Shown: positions 9,002 to 20,472 of the stretch, one piece after another
How positions within the stretch are numbered: the first letter of the stretch is position 1
How the letters are laid out: every line of letters begins with the position of its first letter
From: Chloromonas sp. AAM2
Taxonomy: Eukaryota > Chlorophyta > Chlorophyceae > Chlamydomonadales > Chlamydomonadaceae
Assembly: GCA_004335635.1 (NCBI GenBank)
Contig: QAXH01006079.1
Location: 2,465-29,466, forward strand
Length of the DNA stretch: 27,002 bases
Reading direction: 5' to 3'
Translations under genes and position numbers: made by a program
The notes under the pieces: generated by a model
What the model saw: only the letters and a program-made list of their open reading frames with translations
Told to the model about the DNA's origin: nothing
Databases searched by the model: none

Positions 9002-12000
9002 CTACATAAACGCGGCAATCTCCTGCGCTGCGCGTGTGAGAAGCGTGAGTCTCTTGCGCAGCTCGTCACGTTGCCCAGCAATTTCCTCGCTCTCGTTGAT
9101 GAGTCGTCGAAGTTGAGGCTCTTCCTTGCCTGCCACATCCTCCTGAAAGTCCGCCAGCAGACTTTCCTTGGACGGAACAACCTGCGTAGCCGTAATGACA
9201 CAAAGTTGTAATGACGTTTGCTCGCAAACACATCCCACGATTCAGCTGCATGGTCAGCTTGGTCAAACTTGCCAACCGTTGACGTGCTTCATCTTGTGTG
9301 GAGTGGCTTTGACAATCATGCCCAGGGCAACCAATGCACCAGGTCGAGCAACAGGTATAATCTGGCAGGCAGGGTTGCCTCGTGATGCAACCCTCACCAT
9401 GCAGTGCACGATGGCCTTGGGGATGGTCGCCAGCAGCTGTGAGCGCACAATCTGTAGGTAGGCCGACACGTGGTCCGCAATACGCTGTAAATGTGCGTCA
9501 TTGGCAGGGAGCGTGTCATATCTGCAGGCGCACACATGCGACACAGAATGTGACCAGAACGCCATACTAAGCGGAGTTCATGCATGCCTGCGAATACAGG
9601 TTGCATACTACCGTATCAAGCGTGTGCTCATGTACGTGCACACACAGGAAACCACTGCTTCCTCTCCAGGGCCGTATGATGAAACGACAGTTGCTCCACT
9701 GCTGCACCAACAACGCAATATCACGCGAAACAATTGCATTGTGATGAACACTTGGTTGGTCTCGCATCGATGTCAAGAAGCTCACCCTCATCACACTCAC
9801 AGTGCCGCACAGAAAAACCATTCGTCACCTGATACGAAGCCCTGCTCATGTGCAAGAACGTGGGCGAGACGTCTACGGCAACAAACGAGTAATGCTGTGC
9901 CCAGAAAGGAGTCATGTGTACTGACGCCCACCTCTTCTCAAACAACAGGTCACCGCTCAAGGTCACGAAGGCTGGCTTGGGTCTTGTGGGGTCGTATGCA
10001 TACGACTCGGCGGCCACAATCTCGCGGAAGAATGAGGCGGAGAGGTAGGAGGCCTCCATGTCAACTAGTGTGCGCACCATCTGGTCCGCGTCCTTTCGCA
10101 GCTTGTCTGAATCAGGTAACCGACAACAGAAGAAACCAGATCACAAGTCCGTGCTGTGATCACTTGTGAATGGTTGGATGGCTTGACAAAGAAAGACATG
10201 CAGGCGACCCTGAAACACTTTGCAGCGCACTACTGCAGAAATTGATGCACTCACTCAGAGATTGGCTGACATTACAGGATGACACACCACTGTCCTTCCT
10301 ATGAATGGCTGCATGGCTCCTGCTGACCTGACTCGTCACTCACCCAGCGTGCTCGCCGCATGTGCAACCACCTCTGCTTTGAGGTTGAAAAACCGTTGGA
10401 GATCGGCGCATGCGGGCGTGTTGATCGCGATTGTGACAATGTGCTTTAAGATCTGATGAACCTGTGGGATCACCAACACACATGGTGCACGTACTGAGAC
10501 GCTGCACAGGATACAAAGCTGATTGGTGCAACTGGATGATGGAGATCATGTTGCCTTAAGAGTACGTTGTCCAGGTGGCAGGTCAACGCTTTACATCAGC
10601 ATATCGTCTGACCCACACCTGCTCAATGGCCTGAAAGGCGGGCTCCCTCAGCAGCGACAGCCCGTCCTCAATCAATCGCCTGCACGGCACCAACAAGCCA
10701 GCCAACAGCGTTTGCCTCAACACCTGAGTAAGTGAATATCATGCTCTGTAAACCGACATGCTGCAAACAGACGAAGTTGGTGCTCAGCACCTCAGCAAGC
10801 CAACATCATGCTGTGTAACTTGGTCGGCTTCAAACAGGCACAGCGCAAACTCACACTAGGCGACCGCACATGGCTCCTGTCAGCACACGCGTGATGCATA
10901 CGAGCTGTCCATGTCCATGACGCTGTATGACCCTCAGTCGTGCCATCCCAGCACCAGTGTGGCTTACCGGTAACCATTCTCAGGCGCAATAATATGTGGC
11001 TGGTAGCCATCCGCTTCATTGACGACGTTTTGTACGTTTTTGAGCTGGAGAATTTTCTGGAAGGGAAGCTTTTGGATGGCCTCTTTGAGCTTGAGTTCAA
11101 ACACATCCAGAATGCGTTCGCCACCTGCATGCCAGATGCACGCCACATGTCACATCCCTGCCTATAGTGTGGGAGGCGTGCGGGAGGCGTGTGGGAGGCG
11201 TGTGAGACTCGCAAGAGCGCCATTATGGCATGCATTGCCCATGCGCCTACACACCAGATCAGATTGGACGGTAAATCAGGGGGCAGATGTGTGCACAGCA
11301 GCATGATCCTGGAGTGCTGAACCATTCTGAGACAAGCATCTACACCCCCCACCACAGGGGTGGTGAGCCACATCGCATCCAGAACCGCGACCAGCTATCT
11401 GTATGGGCGCACATAGAAGCCTCAACTACAAGTGCTTGATGGGTATCCTGCTCACCGTCCTGTCCTCCGTCCACCACCTTGGTGTACGCCTTCTCCAGCT
11501 TGTGGCACAGCGTGAGAATGAGGTGCAGCATGGAGCCGCGCCCGTACTTGATGTCGCCGCCTAGCGCCTTGAGCTCCTTCTCCAGGCGAGTGATACTGCA
11601 CACACAACACACGCAAGACATAGTTGGTCAGACTGTTGCAAGATGCATGCTCGGGCTGGGCAACAAAACGAAGAAATACCTGCTTATAATTTACCTGACT
11701 GGTTTGGGATGCCACTGGTTGGCCACCAGATTCGGCCCATGCATGGTCAGGCGAACATGGAACCACCCAGGCTCACGCGGTCCGTAGACTGGTTACCCTA
11801 TTGTACTGAACAGGCAGAATTATGCACCCACTTCTGGTCAATGTACTGGCTGATGGAGGGCAGGTTCTTCATGATCTCGTTGATGAGGTGTTGCGACAGC
11901 TTCTCTGCCAGGTAGCCCGTGCCTGCATGCAGTACAGCAACAGTACGGCAACACACGTGATCAACATGCATGTAACAAGCAGCTACAGCAGACGATCACT

Positions 12001-14372
12001 TATGAGCAGGAGAGCACAGGCGCCAGTACTGACTTAACGGCTTGCTAATAAAGTCGAAGACCTTGCTTTGTTTAACATTCCTAGCCTAACAACTTAGAAA
12101 ACCCAGTGGCCGCAACATAGAAGCAAAAGTCTTGCTTGAGGGAGGCCAGCATGGTCTTAAGAGCTTTGAGGTAGCAGTATACAATGCGCCGCTGTGATGC
12201 CCATGGATCGCGCCGTGTGATACTATCAACTGACTGTGATAACCTTTGTCCTGCCATGCAACTGCATGGTCATGACAGGCGAGCATGGTAACGGCAGCAG
12301 CTTCATGACTTGACTGATGTTGATGTGCACATTGCGTCCACAGATTGACAAGCAAGAACAAAGGGGGCTCTACACACCACCCACCGATGTTCTTCAGGTC
12401 TGAATACGGCTGCATGGATGCGAAGAACTCCTTCTCCTTGGCGCGCGCTTCCTTCATGCTCACCTACACATGACCCATGCATCGTGCGTGATGCGAACTG
12501 ACACACAGCACCCTTGATGACTTATGCACACACACCCATGCACCACAACCCTGACATACAGCACAAAACCAAACCTCTTGAAAATGCCAGCACCAGTGAT
12601 GTTAACTAATTAGAAGGCTGGCGGTGCCTTAGTTGGAACTTGCCTTGTTCAGTATCTCAACCATGCATGTGTACGGTAACCGTTGCGTGCTCAAGGGTGG
12701 CGAGTCTCCAGCATCACAGGTTGGAGCTGGGACTGTCATGTGATGATAGTTATGATGACTCTTGCTGTGCCCGCACCTTGCTGTTGAGATCTGCTTGCCC
12801 TCTGTTCACCACGGCCACCCATCCATGCCTCAGCTTGAGTGTGCGGCCTTGGAGCACGTCGCGACAGTCCGTGCCCCGATCCATGATGTCTACCTTGGTC
12901 AGCACACCTACGCATCCATTCATGCAACCAGGCCTGCTCAACATGCAGAACACAGCGTCTGCATGTGGTAATTTGAAAAGCCACCATGCAGTGACAAAGT
13001 TTCCAGTGATACACGGGCGCCATGCCGATGCACATGCAGTCAAATTTAACCGAGTGAAATGTGGCCATCAGCCTCCAACCAGCCCCGTGCAATGAGTGCG
13101 CTTGGCTCCGCAACATGTCTACATGCGTATCAACAGGCAGTAATGAGTCAGCTTACCAATGGTGCGCTCGCCACCGGGGTCTACGTCCCTGGCCATGCGC
13201 AGCGCATCACTTGTCGCCAAATCTGCGTTGGCTGGTGTGACTGCCAAAATAATGGCGTTCTCGCCCTTAATATACTGGCGTGCCATCTCGTCCAGCTCTT
13301 GCACAATGCTGGCTGGCTGGCCGTCAATGGGCACCTTGGTCAGGCCTGCAGAGACGGAGCAGTTTTGCATGCTGCCTTGCGCATGCTTTGTTTGAAGATG
13401 ATCATGCTTTGTTTGAAGATGATCATGCTTTGTTTGAAGATGATGTATGGTGCTGCTACGTGCATAGGCTCCTAAAGTCCGCAGCGTTGACTGCAATCCA
13501 GCAGCTGCTGTTAGGTTCACAGAACAAAGCATGCCTGGTGTAGAGCTGACAGCAGGCATGTGCCTATGCTGGGGCGCACCTGGCATATCCACCATTGTCA
13601 AGTTCGGTACATTGGGAGAAAAGACTGTCAGGTAAATAGGGTTGGGTGAGACGACACGGCCGTTCAGCTTTTTCAGCAGACGATCCGTCTCTGCCTCAAT
13701 TTCGGATTGGATTTCCCCTGCAAGGCATAGAATGGCATTAGCCTGTGAGATTACTTGCAGACTTCATCAAAGCCCCTCCGCATGTGTGCTTCCCAACAGC
13801 AGCAACTGGTGCGTTCTGCTGCATGAAGCGTCAGGCACGTTGATGCTGTGACTGACACCTACCGAAGTTGTAGTACTTCTTTCCAGGATTGTGTCCAAAC
13901 TCTCCAAACTCTGCTGCTCCTGGCTCATCCAGCTTGACCAGCTGCAGCACCAGCGGGCGCCTGGTAACGATGCCTGTGCCTCGAGGAAGGAAGTCTCTGC
14001 CAACCACGGCCTCGAGCACAGAACTTTTGCCCGAACTCTGCAAGGATAAGCATTTGACAATGTCATGGATGTTGTCCGGTCATCTTCTCGCTTGCTTCCT
14101 CGCCCTCGTACAAAAGCCAAAGCCTTTTCCTACCTGGCCACCGACCACCACGATGGTTGAAAGCTTGTTCCAAAGCACGGCATTCTCGCTCATAGCCGTC
14201 TCGCCCAAGGTGGTACAAATCTGCTGTAGCCTTGTGATGAGCTGTGAAGAAAGAACAGAACCATCGTGATTGTAACTGGCCACACCCATGTAGCGCATGC
14301 GCATGTGTTTGAACAATCGTAGTGCTGTACCTGGGTGACCTTCTGCATCGGCACGCCCCCCATCTCCGCCAT
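9002..14372 (-). CDS. Dynamin-related GTPase, DRP1-like (15 exons, 635 aa, complete)
   Basis: Exons in order: 14331-14372, 14134-14241, 13863-14037, 13580-13717, 13157-13345, 12777-12907, 12385-12463, 11832-11922, 11456-11595, 10968-11124, 10619-10679, 10344-10461, 9932-10106, 9398-9521, 9002-9181 (TAG). They sum to 1908 bases and every phase closes. Dynamins hydrolyse GTP and self-assemble to constrict or cut membranes. The GTPase motifs are G1 GGQSSGKSS (48-56), G2 [12 protein letters not shown] (Thr75), G3 DMPG (152-155), G4 TKVD (221-224) and VNRGQ (251-255). The middle/stalk carries [16 protein letters not shown] and [10 protein letters not shown]. The GTPase effector domain begins near 535 and ends [15 protein letters not shown]. 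There is no PH, transit peptide or proline-rich domain, and the length is close to plant DRP1 (about 610 residues). The DRP1 subfamily is inferred from architecture; DRP3-type proteins are normally longer. G3 has Met where dynamins usually have Leu. Confidence 0.95.
11167..11199. repeat. 11-bp direct repeat (gtgtgggaggc), 3 copies
   Basis: Three adjacent units, the middle one with a single t-to-c change, lie in the intron at 11125-11455 of the dynamin gene. Confidence 0.8.
13382..13444. repeat. 21-bp perfect tandem repeat, 3 copies
   Basis: The unit (begins catgctttgtttgaagatga, 21 bases) occurs at 13382-13402, 13403-13423 and 13424-13444, identical in all three. It sits in the intron at 13346-13579 of the dynamin gene. 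The unit is a multiple of three with no stop in some frames, but it is not part of the protein: the flanking exons join as DMPG-LTKV without it. Confidence 0.92.
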
Positions 14373-15020
14373 GATGTTAAAGATCGCCTTTGAGACACAC
14401 CACTGGCAATCGCTTCAAGAAGTTGAAGATCGGCCCACAGGGAAAGAGAGCGAATGCTTCGGTGCGGAGGCTGACCAGACTGATGACTGTCCGGCAATTT
14501 TTAGTCGAGCGAGATGCAAACTATGAAGGAAGGTTTAGAGCGCCTGCCTGCCCCTCTTCCGCACGAGCGGGTCGGGTCAATGCATCGGCTACGAGTCGTC
14601 GCTCAATGCAGGAGACCTCTGGGAAACTGCAAATTGCGGAGCTACAAGGCATGTGCCATGTAACGTCGATGACCAACGTGATGAGCGGGTAGCAGGGAGC
14701 ATGCAATGTGACACGCAGTAGTGCATGTGGTGTTCGGCCGTGCAGCATGGGACATCCGCTTCTTTTTTTTTGCCTTTGTGTCCACTTCAGATCTCAAAGT
14801 CAATCCATTCATTACAGCAAGACGGGCACACAGACATAGAATACAGCGACGTATCCGGCATAGAAAACCACGAGTTCATCAAGGAGTCAAAAAATTGGGA
14901 CGATTGCCAAAGCCATCAAACAAGATCAACAAGAACTGTGGCAGTGAATGCAGAGACCAGAATGCGGAGACCAACAAGGGTGACTTTTCTGATCACGTTT
15001 CAAAACTGGCTGCCTGCATA
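14373..15020. other. Tandem intergenic stretch: dynamin promoter and nocturnin-like 3' UTR
   Basis: Both neighbours are on the minus strand. This stretch holds the 3' UTR of the upstream (nocturnin-like) gene, with a TGTAA at 14812-14816, and the 5' region of the dynamin gene. No TATA box or gene is evident. Confidence 0.6.
14812..14816 (-). terminator. TGTAA, probable poly(A) signal of the nocturnin-like gene
   Basis: A minus-strand TGTAA lies about 205 bases past the stop at 15021, a typical distance for chlorophyte genes. Confidence 0.5.
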
Positions 15021-18000
15021 TCAGGGCACCTTGGGCAAAGCAAACTCGCAGCACAGTGCAATATGGTCCGAAGGATACCTCTCGCATGGCAGGCCATCAC
15101 ACCCAATCTCTTTCTCGTTGAGCATGCGCCATCGGCTGTGGGGGAGCAAGCCAGTGAACCACATATGGTCGATGATACGCTTGCTTTCTCCAGCTGTCCG
15201 AAACTTCCACGTGCTAAACTCTGGCGGGACACTGCAACTGGATTCTTCCCCAGAGCGTGCCCCTGCCGTACTGCCGTGGCTCACGAAAGTGTCCTCGTCG
15301 GACCTATTTGTATCAGTCGGCGTGTCCCATATGGACTTAAAGTTCCACGGAGGGGACGCCAGTAACTGCAGCCATGTGGGGATGCACTCCACATCAACAG
15401 GTTGTGGTTATGCCATTTGGAAAAAGTGAACAAATGCAGTGCAACTTGACCAATCATTCCATTTTGACCTTGCTGGCATGTTATGGCATCAGCTTTTCAT
15501 CCTCAACCCAGCAGTAAGCGCCAGGGTCCTCCATGGACAGATGAATCTGCAAGGGGCCCCACGCTGAACGTGGCTTTGCAAGTTGTGGCGCTGAATTGAC
15601 CCGGGACACGATGCTGAAACTGATCAAATATGACGCCCTGGCCCTAATCACTGACCTAACTCTCATTTTCATGTAGCTGAACATGCCTTCGGCGCACCTG
15701 GCAGAGACTTGAGCTGCTTGTTGTGTTGAAATCGCCTGCAACAATGACGGGCATGCATGGCCCAGGGTGCAGGGTGCCGTTTGAAGATTGCCCGTTTCCA
15801 TTGGTCGGTGCATCTCCCGCAGTTGGTGTGCCGGTCGCGGCACAGGCCTCGCCTGGAGGGGACCCGGCGCGCGTGAGGGTGGCGCTGATGCTGGAGAGCA
15901 CCTGCTGCATCTGTGAGGCACCACCAAAACCATAACAGAGATCAGCCAGGTAAGGTGAGGGAGGGATGGGGAAAGTTCTGATTCACACATCCTGCTTCCC
16001 TGGAGACTTGGGGCAAGATGGGATATTGATCTCGCAGATGGTCGCAGATGGTTTCAGATGGTCTCGCAGGAGCTGGGTGGGGAAGGAAAGGGAGGGGGGT
16101 TGCAGGTTTGTCAATGAGTCTAGCGACACGAAATTGTTGGGATTTTGGAGCATTGTTTGGGTTTGAGAGTGTTACCTATATCTGACCATTACCAAAGAGC
16201 AGTACGGAAAGCACCCGCAAGAAGTGAACCTTCAAGAAAAGACGGAAACGGGATTTTGGACATAAACAAATCTGAATGGTTGAATACCAGGTGAAAAAGG
16301 CATGAAGCCTCAGAGAGAACAACCCAGCCCTCACGTCATTGGTTGGTTTTGTGTCTGTATCCGATCAAAATGACGAAACTGACTCTTGTGAACAATTCAA
16401 CTCAGCATCTCCACCCGCCCCCTGCTCCCTTTGCACCTGCATCAGTCTGACTCTGTCCAGCTCTGCCCCCTCCTTGGCCTTGAGGTGCGTGGTGGCCACC
16501 AGCACACGTCGCCCGTGCCCGTCCGACAACAGCACCGTCATGCAACCCTGCACACGCAGCGAACAGCATGTGGAGGGGCGCAATATGCTGTCAACCGCAT
16601 GAAGCTAACGCGGCATTTCAAGGTCATACCAACAGTGTTTGTTGTCAAGATTGAAATGCAGGCCAAGGCCTGGTGCTGCGAGGGTAGCCCCGACGCTTGT
16701 GGCAAACGTCATTGAGCTATTGAGAACCAGCAGCTGAAGCCGGCTGGGTGGCCATGCTTGCCAGTGTATCGTCCAAGCGAACCCGGGGTGGCACCGGAGG
16801 CACACTTGATATCGTTTTGAGGGCAGGCAACTGTTGCCCATACGGCCCAGTGAAACTCTCAATGCTTGCCAGGGCTGATGGCCTGGCTCATGTCACCCGT
16901 GCCCCCACCCACAGCATAACACACTCTAGCAGCAGGCTTCACTTGATTCGTTGACCCATGCTGCCTCTGATGAAGACATGCTGCACATCCCCTAAACCCT
17001 GCATGCAGTGCTGGTCCTCGGGCCCACCCTCTCTGCGGCCCCTATTCGAGACACACACACGCACACACTTACCTGGGGCGCGGGTGCTCCCTCCCTGTCA
17101 GTGAAGTGGAAGCCCTGCCGCTCCTCGAGCGTGAAGCGCGCAGACCGCCAGAAAATTGCCACGCCATCCGACTTGGCCCCATACTTGGTGGCGGGCGACT
17201 GGCGCTTGGGCAGGAAACAGCCCATGTAACCCTCAGGGGCGAGGGCTGCCTCGATTTCCTCTGCGAACCCATGGGCAATGTTCACATGAGTCAAACCATG
17301 TTTTTCCTACTAAATGCTCGTGTAAGAGCTCAGAACCCAGAACCTCCTCAGAAGGGCAATAAGAAATCAGTAACCGCTAGAGTTATAGAAGCTGGCCAGA
17401 AACCGCTTCACTCCATCAATGAAGTAGACAGATCCGCCATGCCGTTCCGTGCGGGCGTTCCGAGTGCACGGGTATGCACAGCCGCTGGTCGCAGCACATG
17501 CCTGTACGTGACCATGGGCACTGACCAAGCACCCAACACTTGAACCAGAGCTGCAACAAATAACGTCTGTGAACAGGATGGCCACATTCAGACAAGAGTT
17601 TTTCTCATGCGAATGGTTGCAATCACTCCAGTCACTCCTCAATCACTCTGGATCGCTCCTCCGCGTGACGCTCACCAAAGTAGTTGAGCTCTTGAAAGCA
17701 AACAATGTCCGCCTGCGTGGACACGGACGCAACGCATGGGCAGCACTCAGGGATATGCAGCATCCACGAGTGGGGGCGACAGCGTAGCCATGCCCCCACT
17801 CCTGGCCCCTGATGGTACCCATGATGGATACATGCGGGCCTGAAGATAACCTTAGCCGACCACAGGTTGCTAAACTCACGAACATGTTGACAGACAACTC
17901 ACAGCCAAATGCGAACACTTTTGTATCCAGACGGACTGGTATGCACACTATATGTGATTGAGTATGCACTGGAGTACAGACAGTGTAACCAACCATTGAC

Positions 18001-19799
18001 CCAGCAGCTGTGTGGCGCCAATCCGGGAGGGTGTTTATGGGCTATGTCACCGCCTGAGCCACCTTGGGCTGCTGCACTCCAGGTAAGTTTGCCCATGTCT
18101 GGTTGTTGACTGGGTTGGTGAGTAATCATCTGTTGTCAACGGCTGTATCAGCATCAGTGGTAACTCTGCCAAAAATCTTGCAATGGCGTATCTGTCCCTG
18201 CCTGCTATCAGGATGCAAGCCCTGGGAGCTCAGACAACTGCTTGGCGGTCCGGATCAATCAAACCTCTTTCCAACACAATGCACCTGTGGACGGTCATCT
18301 GCCGACGATCAACCCCTTTTTAGCATGACATGGCAACTGTGCCACTGGAGATATCGTTCTGAGTGGAACTAAACCAACCACTGGTTTTATGACTGTCTAG
18401 GCGTCAACCCGTGTAATCTGGGAATCAACCACTGGCTAATCCACCACTGGCTCAGACGCCACACTCCACAACACTGGCTCAGACGCAACACCCCAATACA
18501 TTGGAATACCAACCCAACGACTGGATTTGGGCCAAATCCTGAGCCATGCACTGGCAATGCTTGCGGTACATGTGTAAAGGGACCCCAGACTTGTGTGGTC
18601 ATGCGCCTGCGTACGCGCCTGCCCACCTCACCCTGTCTGGCCCTCTTGCACTTCGAACTCAAACCCTCCACTGAATGAGTACCCCGTAAGGCCCTAATCC
18701 TGCATACCCATGCGTTCATGTGTGCGGTCAAGTGAGGGCACCTGGCGCCCTCTGTCTTCACTCGCCTGTGCCTGCAATACTTCCGCCAGAATGAGGGGCT
18801 TGCGGTAGCTCCACTCCAACACCTCGCGCGGCGCCTGCAGCCAAACACACAACACCACACCACATCATAGTGTATGGAGCTTGAGCCATCTTGTGTTCGA
18901 CTTGCCGAACGATACAGATGTAAACGACGCTCACTCACTCGCTCACACCTGCTGATGGCCTCAGCATACCACTAGTGCCAGGCACACTACTAGTACCAGG
19001 CACATGGGCAGGGCTGCATCGTTTCCTCTGCAGTTCCTGCTGCATGTTCGGGTTGCTGAGACTGACCATGTGAATGCGCAGTGTGCCACGGCAGGATGGT
19101 TGCGTAGCTGCTATGTGGTGGAGTGTAGCGGAACCACGTGCTGCAGTTTCTCACGAATGGGCTCAGGAGGTGTTGAGAAGGTATCTACCTTTTGACAACA
19201 TTCTGTTGTTGTATCGTTGCAGACTTCCGTCTGCATCAGTGTTTCCATATCATTCCCCGCAATGCATGAACAAATGCATGACCTATTGACTAATGAATGT
19301 GACTACTTTATGACTGACGAGTGATGACTTGCGTACAAAGTAGATTGAAGTGGCATGTACATGGCTTGAATGGCTTTTTGCCTGGCATGGCTTTTGTACA
19401 TAGAAGTCAAGTGAGTGCTCCGCACGCCTTCAAGAAAAGCAATCATGGCTAATGAATGGATGTATTGGTTGAGTGCATCAAGCTCACCCGAATGAAGTCT
19501 CCCCACTGCGCCAGGCCATCTGCTAAGAGGTTCCATTGGAGAACCCTGAGTTTGGAGTGGTCTGTTGGGCCGACAGCAGCAGGCTGCCCTCCTTGAACCA
19601 GGCTGACCCAGGCTCTGGGCAGTCGCTGTAATGAGCTCTGAGTGGAAGTACCAAGGCTGTTGGGTTCGTCCATCGCCCTTGGGCCAAGAACCAGTCTCCT
19701 GGCCCTCTGGCAAAAGGCAGGCGACTGTGAGCGCAGGTGTATGCACTTATAGTCGTGGGCTCTTTGAAGTAGAGGATTGGAGCAGTGTCGCGATATCAT
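15021..19799 (-). CDS. Nocturnin/CCR4-type EEP-fold phosphatase or deadenylase (7 exons, 424 aa, complete)
   Basis: Exons in order: 19488-19799, 18766-18834, 17676-17712, 17073-17260, 16437-16547, 15698-15910, 15021-15365 (TGA); 1275 bases, all phases close. The start ATG directly follows an in-frame TGA (19800-19802). Motifs of the Mg-dependent endonuclease/exonuclease/phosphatase fold are in the expected order: RVLQWNLLADGL (Asn90), DIVCFQELNYF (metal-binding Glu135), THLKAK (His223), VIVAGDFN (Asp299, Asn301), TWKFRTAGESKRIIDHMW (Asp376) and RYPSDH (His411). Spacing agrees with animal nocturnin almost residue for residue, which points to nocturnin rather than other CCR4-like proteins. Family members remove poly(A) tails or the 2'-phosphate of NADP(H); which reaction applies here is not shown. 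Residues 1-42 have seven Arg and one acidic residue, like a mitochondrial presequence. Residues about 253-289 are a Gly/Pro/Thr/Asn-rich insert. Intron 2 uses a GC donor. Confidence 0.93.
16033..16062. repeat. 10-bp repeat (cgcagatggt), 3 copies
   Basis: Two identical units and one with two changes lie inside the intron at 15911-16436 of the nocturnin-like gene. Confidence 0.7.
17713..18765 (-). other. GC-AG intron (intron 2 of the nocturnin-like gene, 1053 bases)
   Basis: The donor is CAG|GCGAGT and the acceptor CACGCAG|GCG. With the GC donor, LILAEVLQAQ joins ADIVCFQE in phase 0 with the same eight-residue spacing as animal nocturnin. The closest GT donor in phase (GAA|GTATTG) would delete five residues. 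The intron contains several short copies of a ccactggct-like word around 18370-18500. Confidence 0.7.
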
Positions 19800-20472
19800 T
19801 CAGGCTCGAAACTGGAACTCCGTCTTGGGCAATGTAGCATACATGGCATGTGCCACGTCAAGCGACAAGCGACAAGTTTGGGTTGAAACAGATACGAGCG
19901 TGATTGTCAGCAAGTACATGTGAGACAGCACGTCTCTTCATTGCTCTATTGATCACGTGCAAAGCTGCTCAAAACGTAGGCCTGTGGAAACGTGTGAATA
20001 TTATAGCATGGCTTCGCCGAGTCCTTCGGTCGCCTCAGACAACTGTTGCATGCTGTCCCCTGAAGCATGGCCTGTTTGGATGCATGGCGACATGCGCGGT
20101 GATGTGCTTATTGCAACTTGGAACTTGCAGTGTGCCATCCTTGGCTGCAACAAATGATTGCTCATCCCACTGCATTCGAAACCCGACCCTCGACAGATCC
20201 GTGGAGTCACCGGAATACTTTGCCACAAGGTTTCAGCATGAATACAGCATGATACAGCTTCGTTGGCAGAGGACTGCGTGCATGCAGCAATACCAGGTTC
20301 CAGGTTGCTCATCATCGTTCAGGATTTTCAAGATCTCAGTGCATACATCGTCGTGCGGTTGCTCAGGCCGTAAGCCACGAACAAAACACGAGGGCCATTT
20401 TTCATAATTTCTCAACACTCTGGTATAACCCTGGTTCCAAACCTTTCCACTGTGCTGCATTCTGCTTCAGGT

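Noticed and set aside
12121..12180. Minus-strand peptide ([19 protein letters not shown]) between dynamin exons 7 and 8
   Set aside because: It looks helical, but joining exon 7 directly to exon 8 ([16 protein letters not shown]) matches dynamin spacing; an extra exon here would insert residues where the family has none.
13382..13444. CRISPR-like regular repeats
   Set aside because: The 21-bp copies are directly adjacent with no spacers and lie in a eukaryotic intron; simple tandem repeat.
16605..16862. Minus-strand open frame within the nocturnin-like gene
   Set aside because: Exon 4 (to 17073) joins exon 5 (from 16547) in phase 0 with the same residue count as animal nocturnin, so this lies in an intron.
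19904..20407. Long plus-strand open frame of 167 codons
   Set aside because: Cys-rich composition, no motif, and overlapping frames of similar quality on the minus strand; no consistent splice borders.
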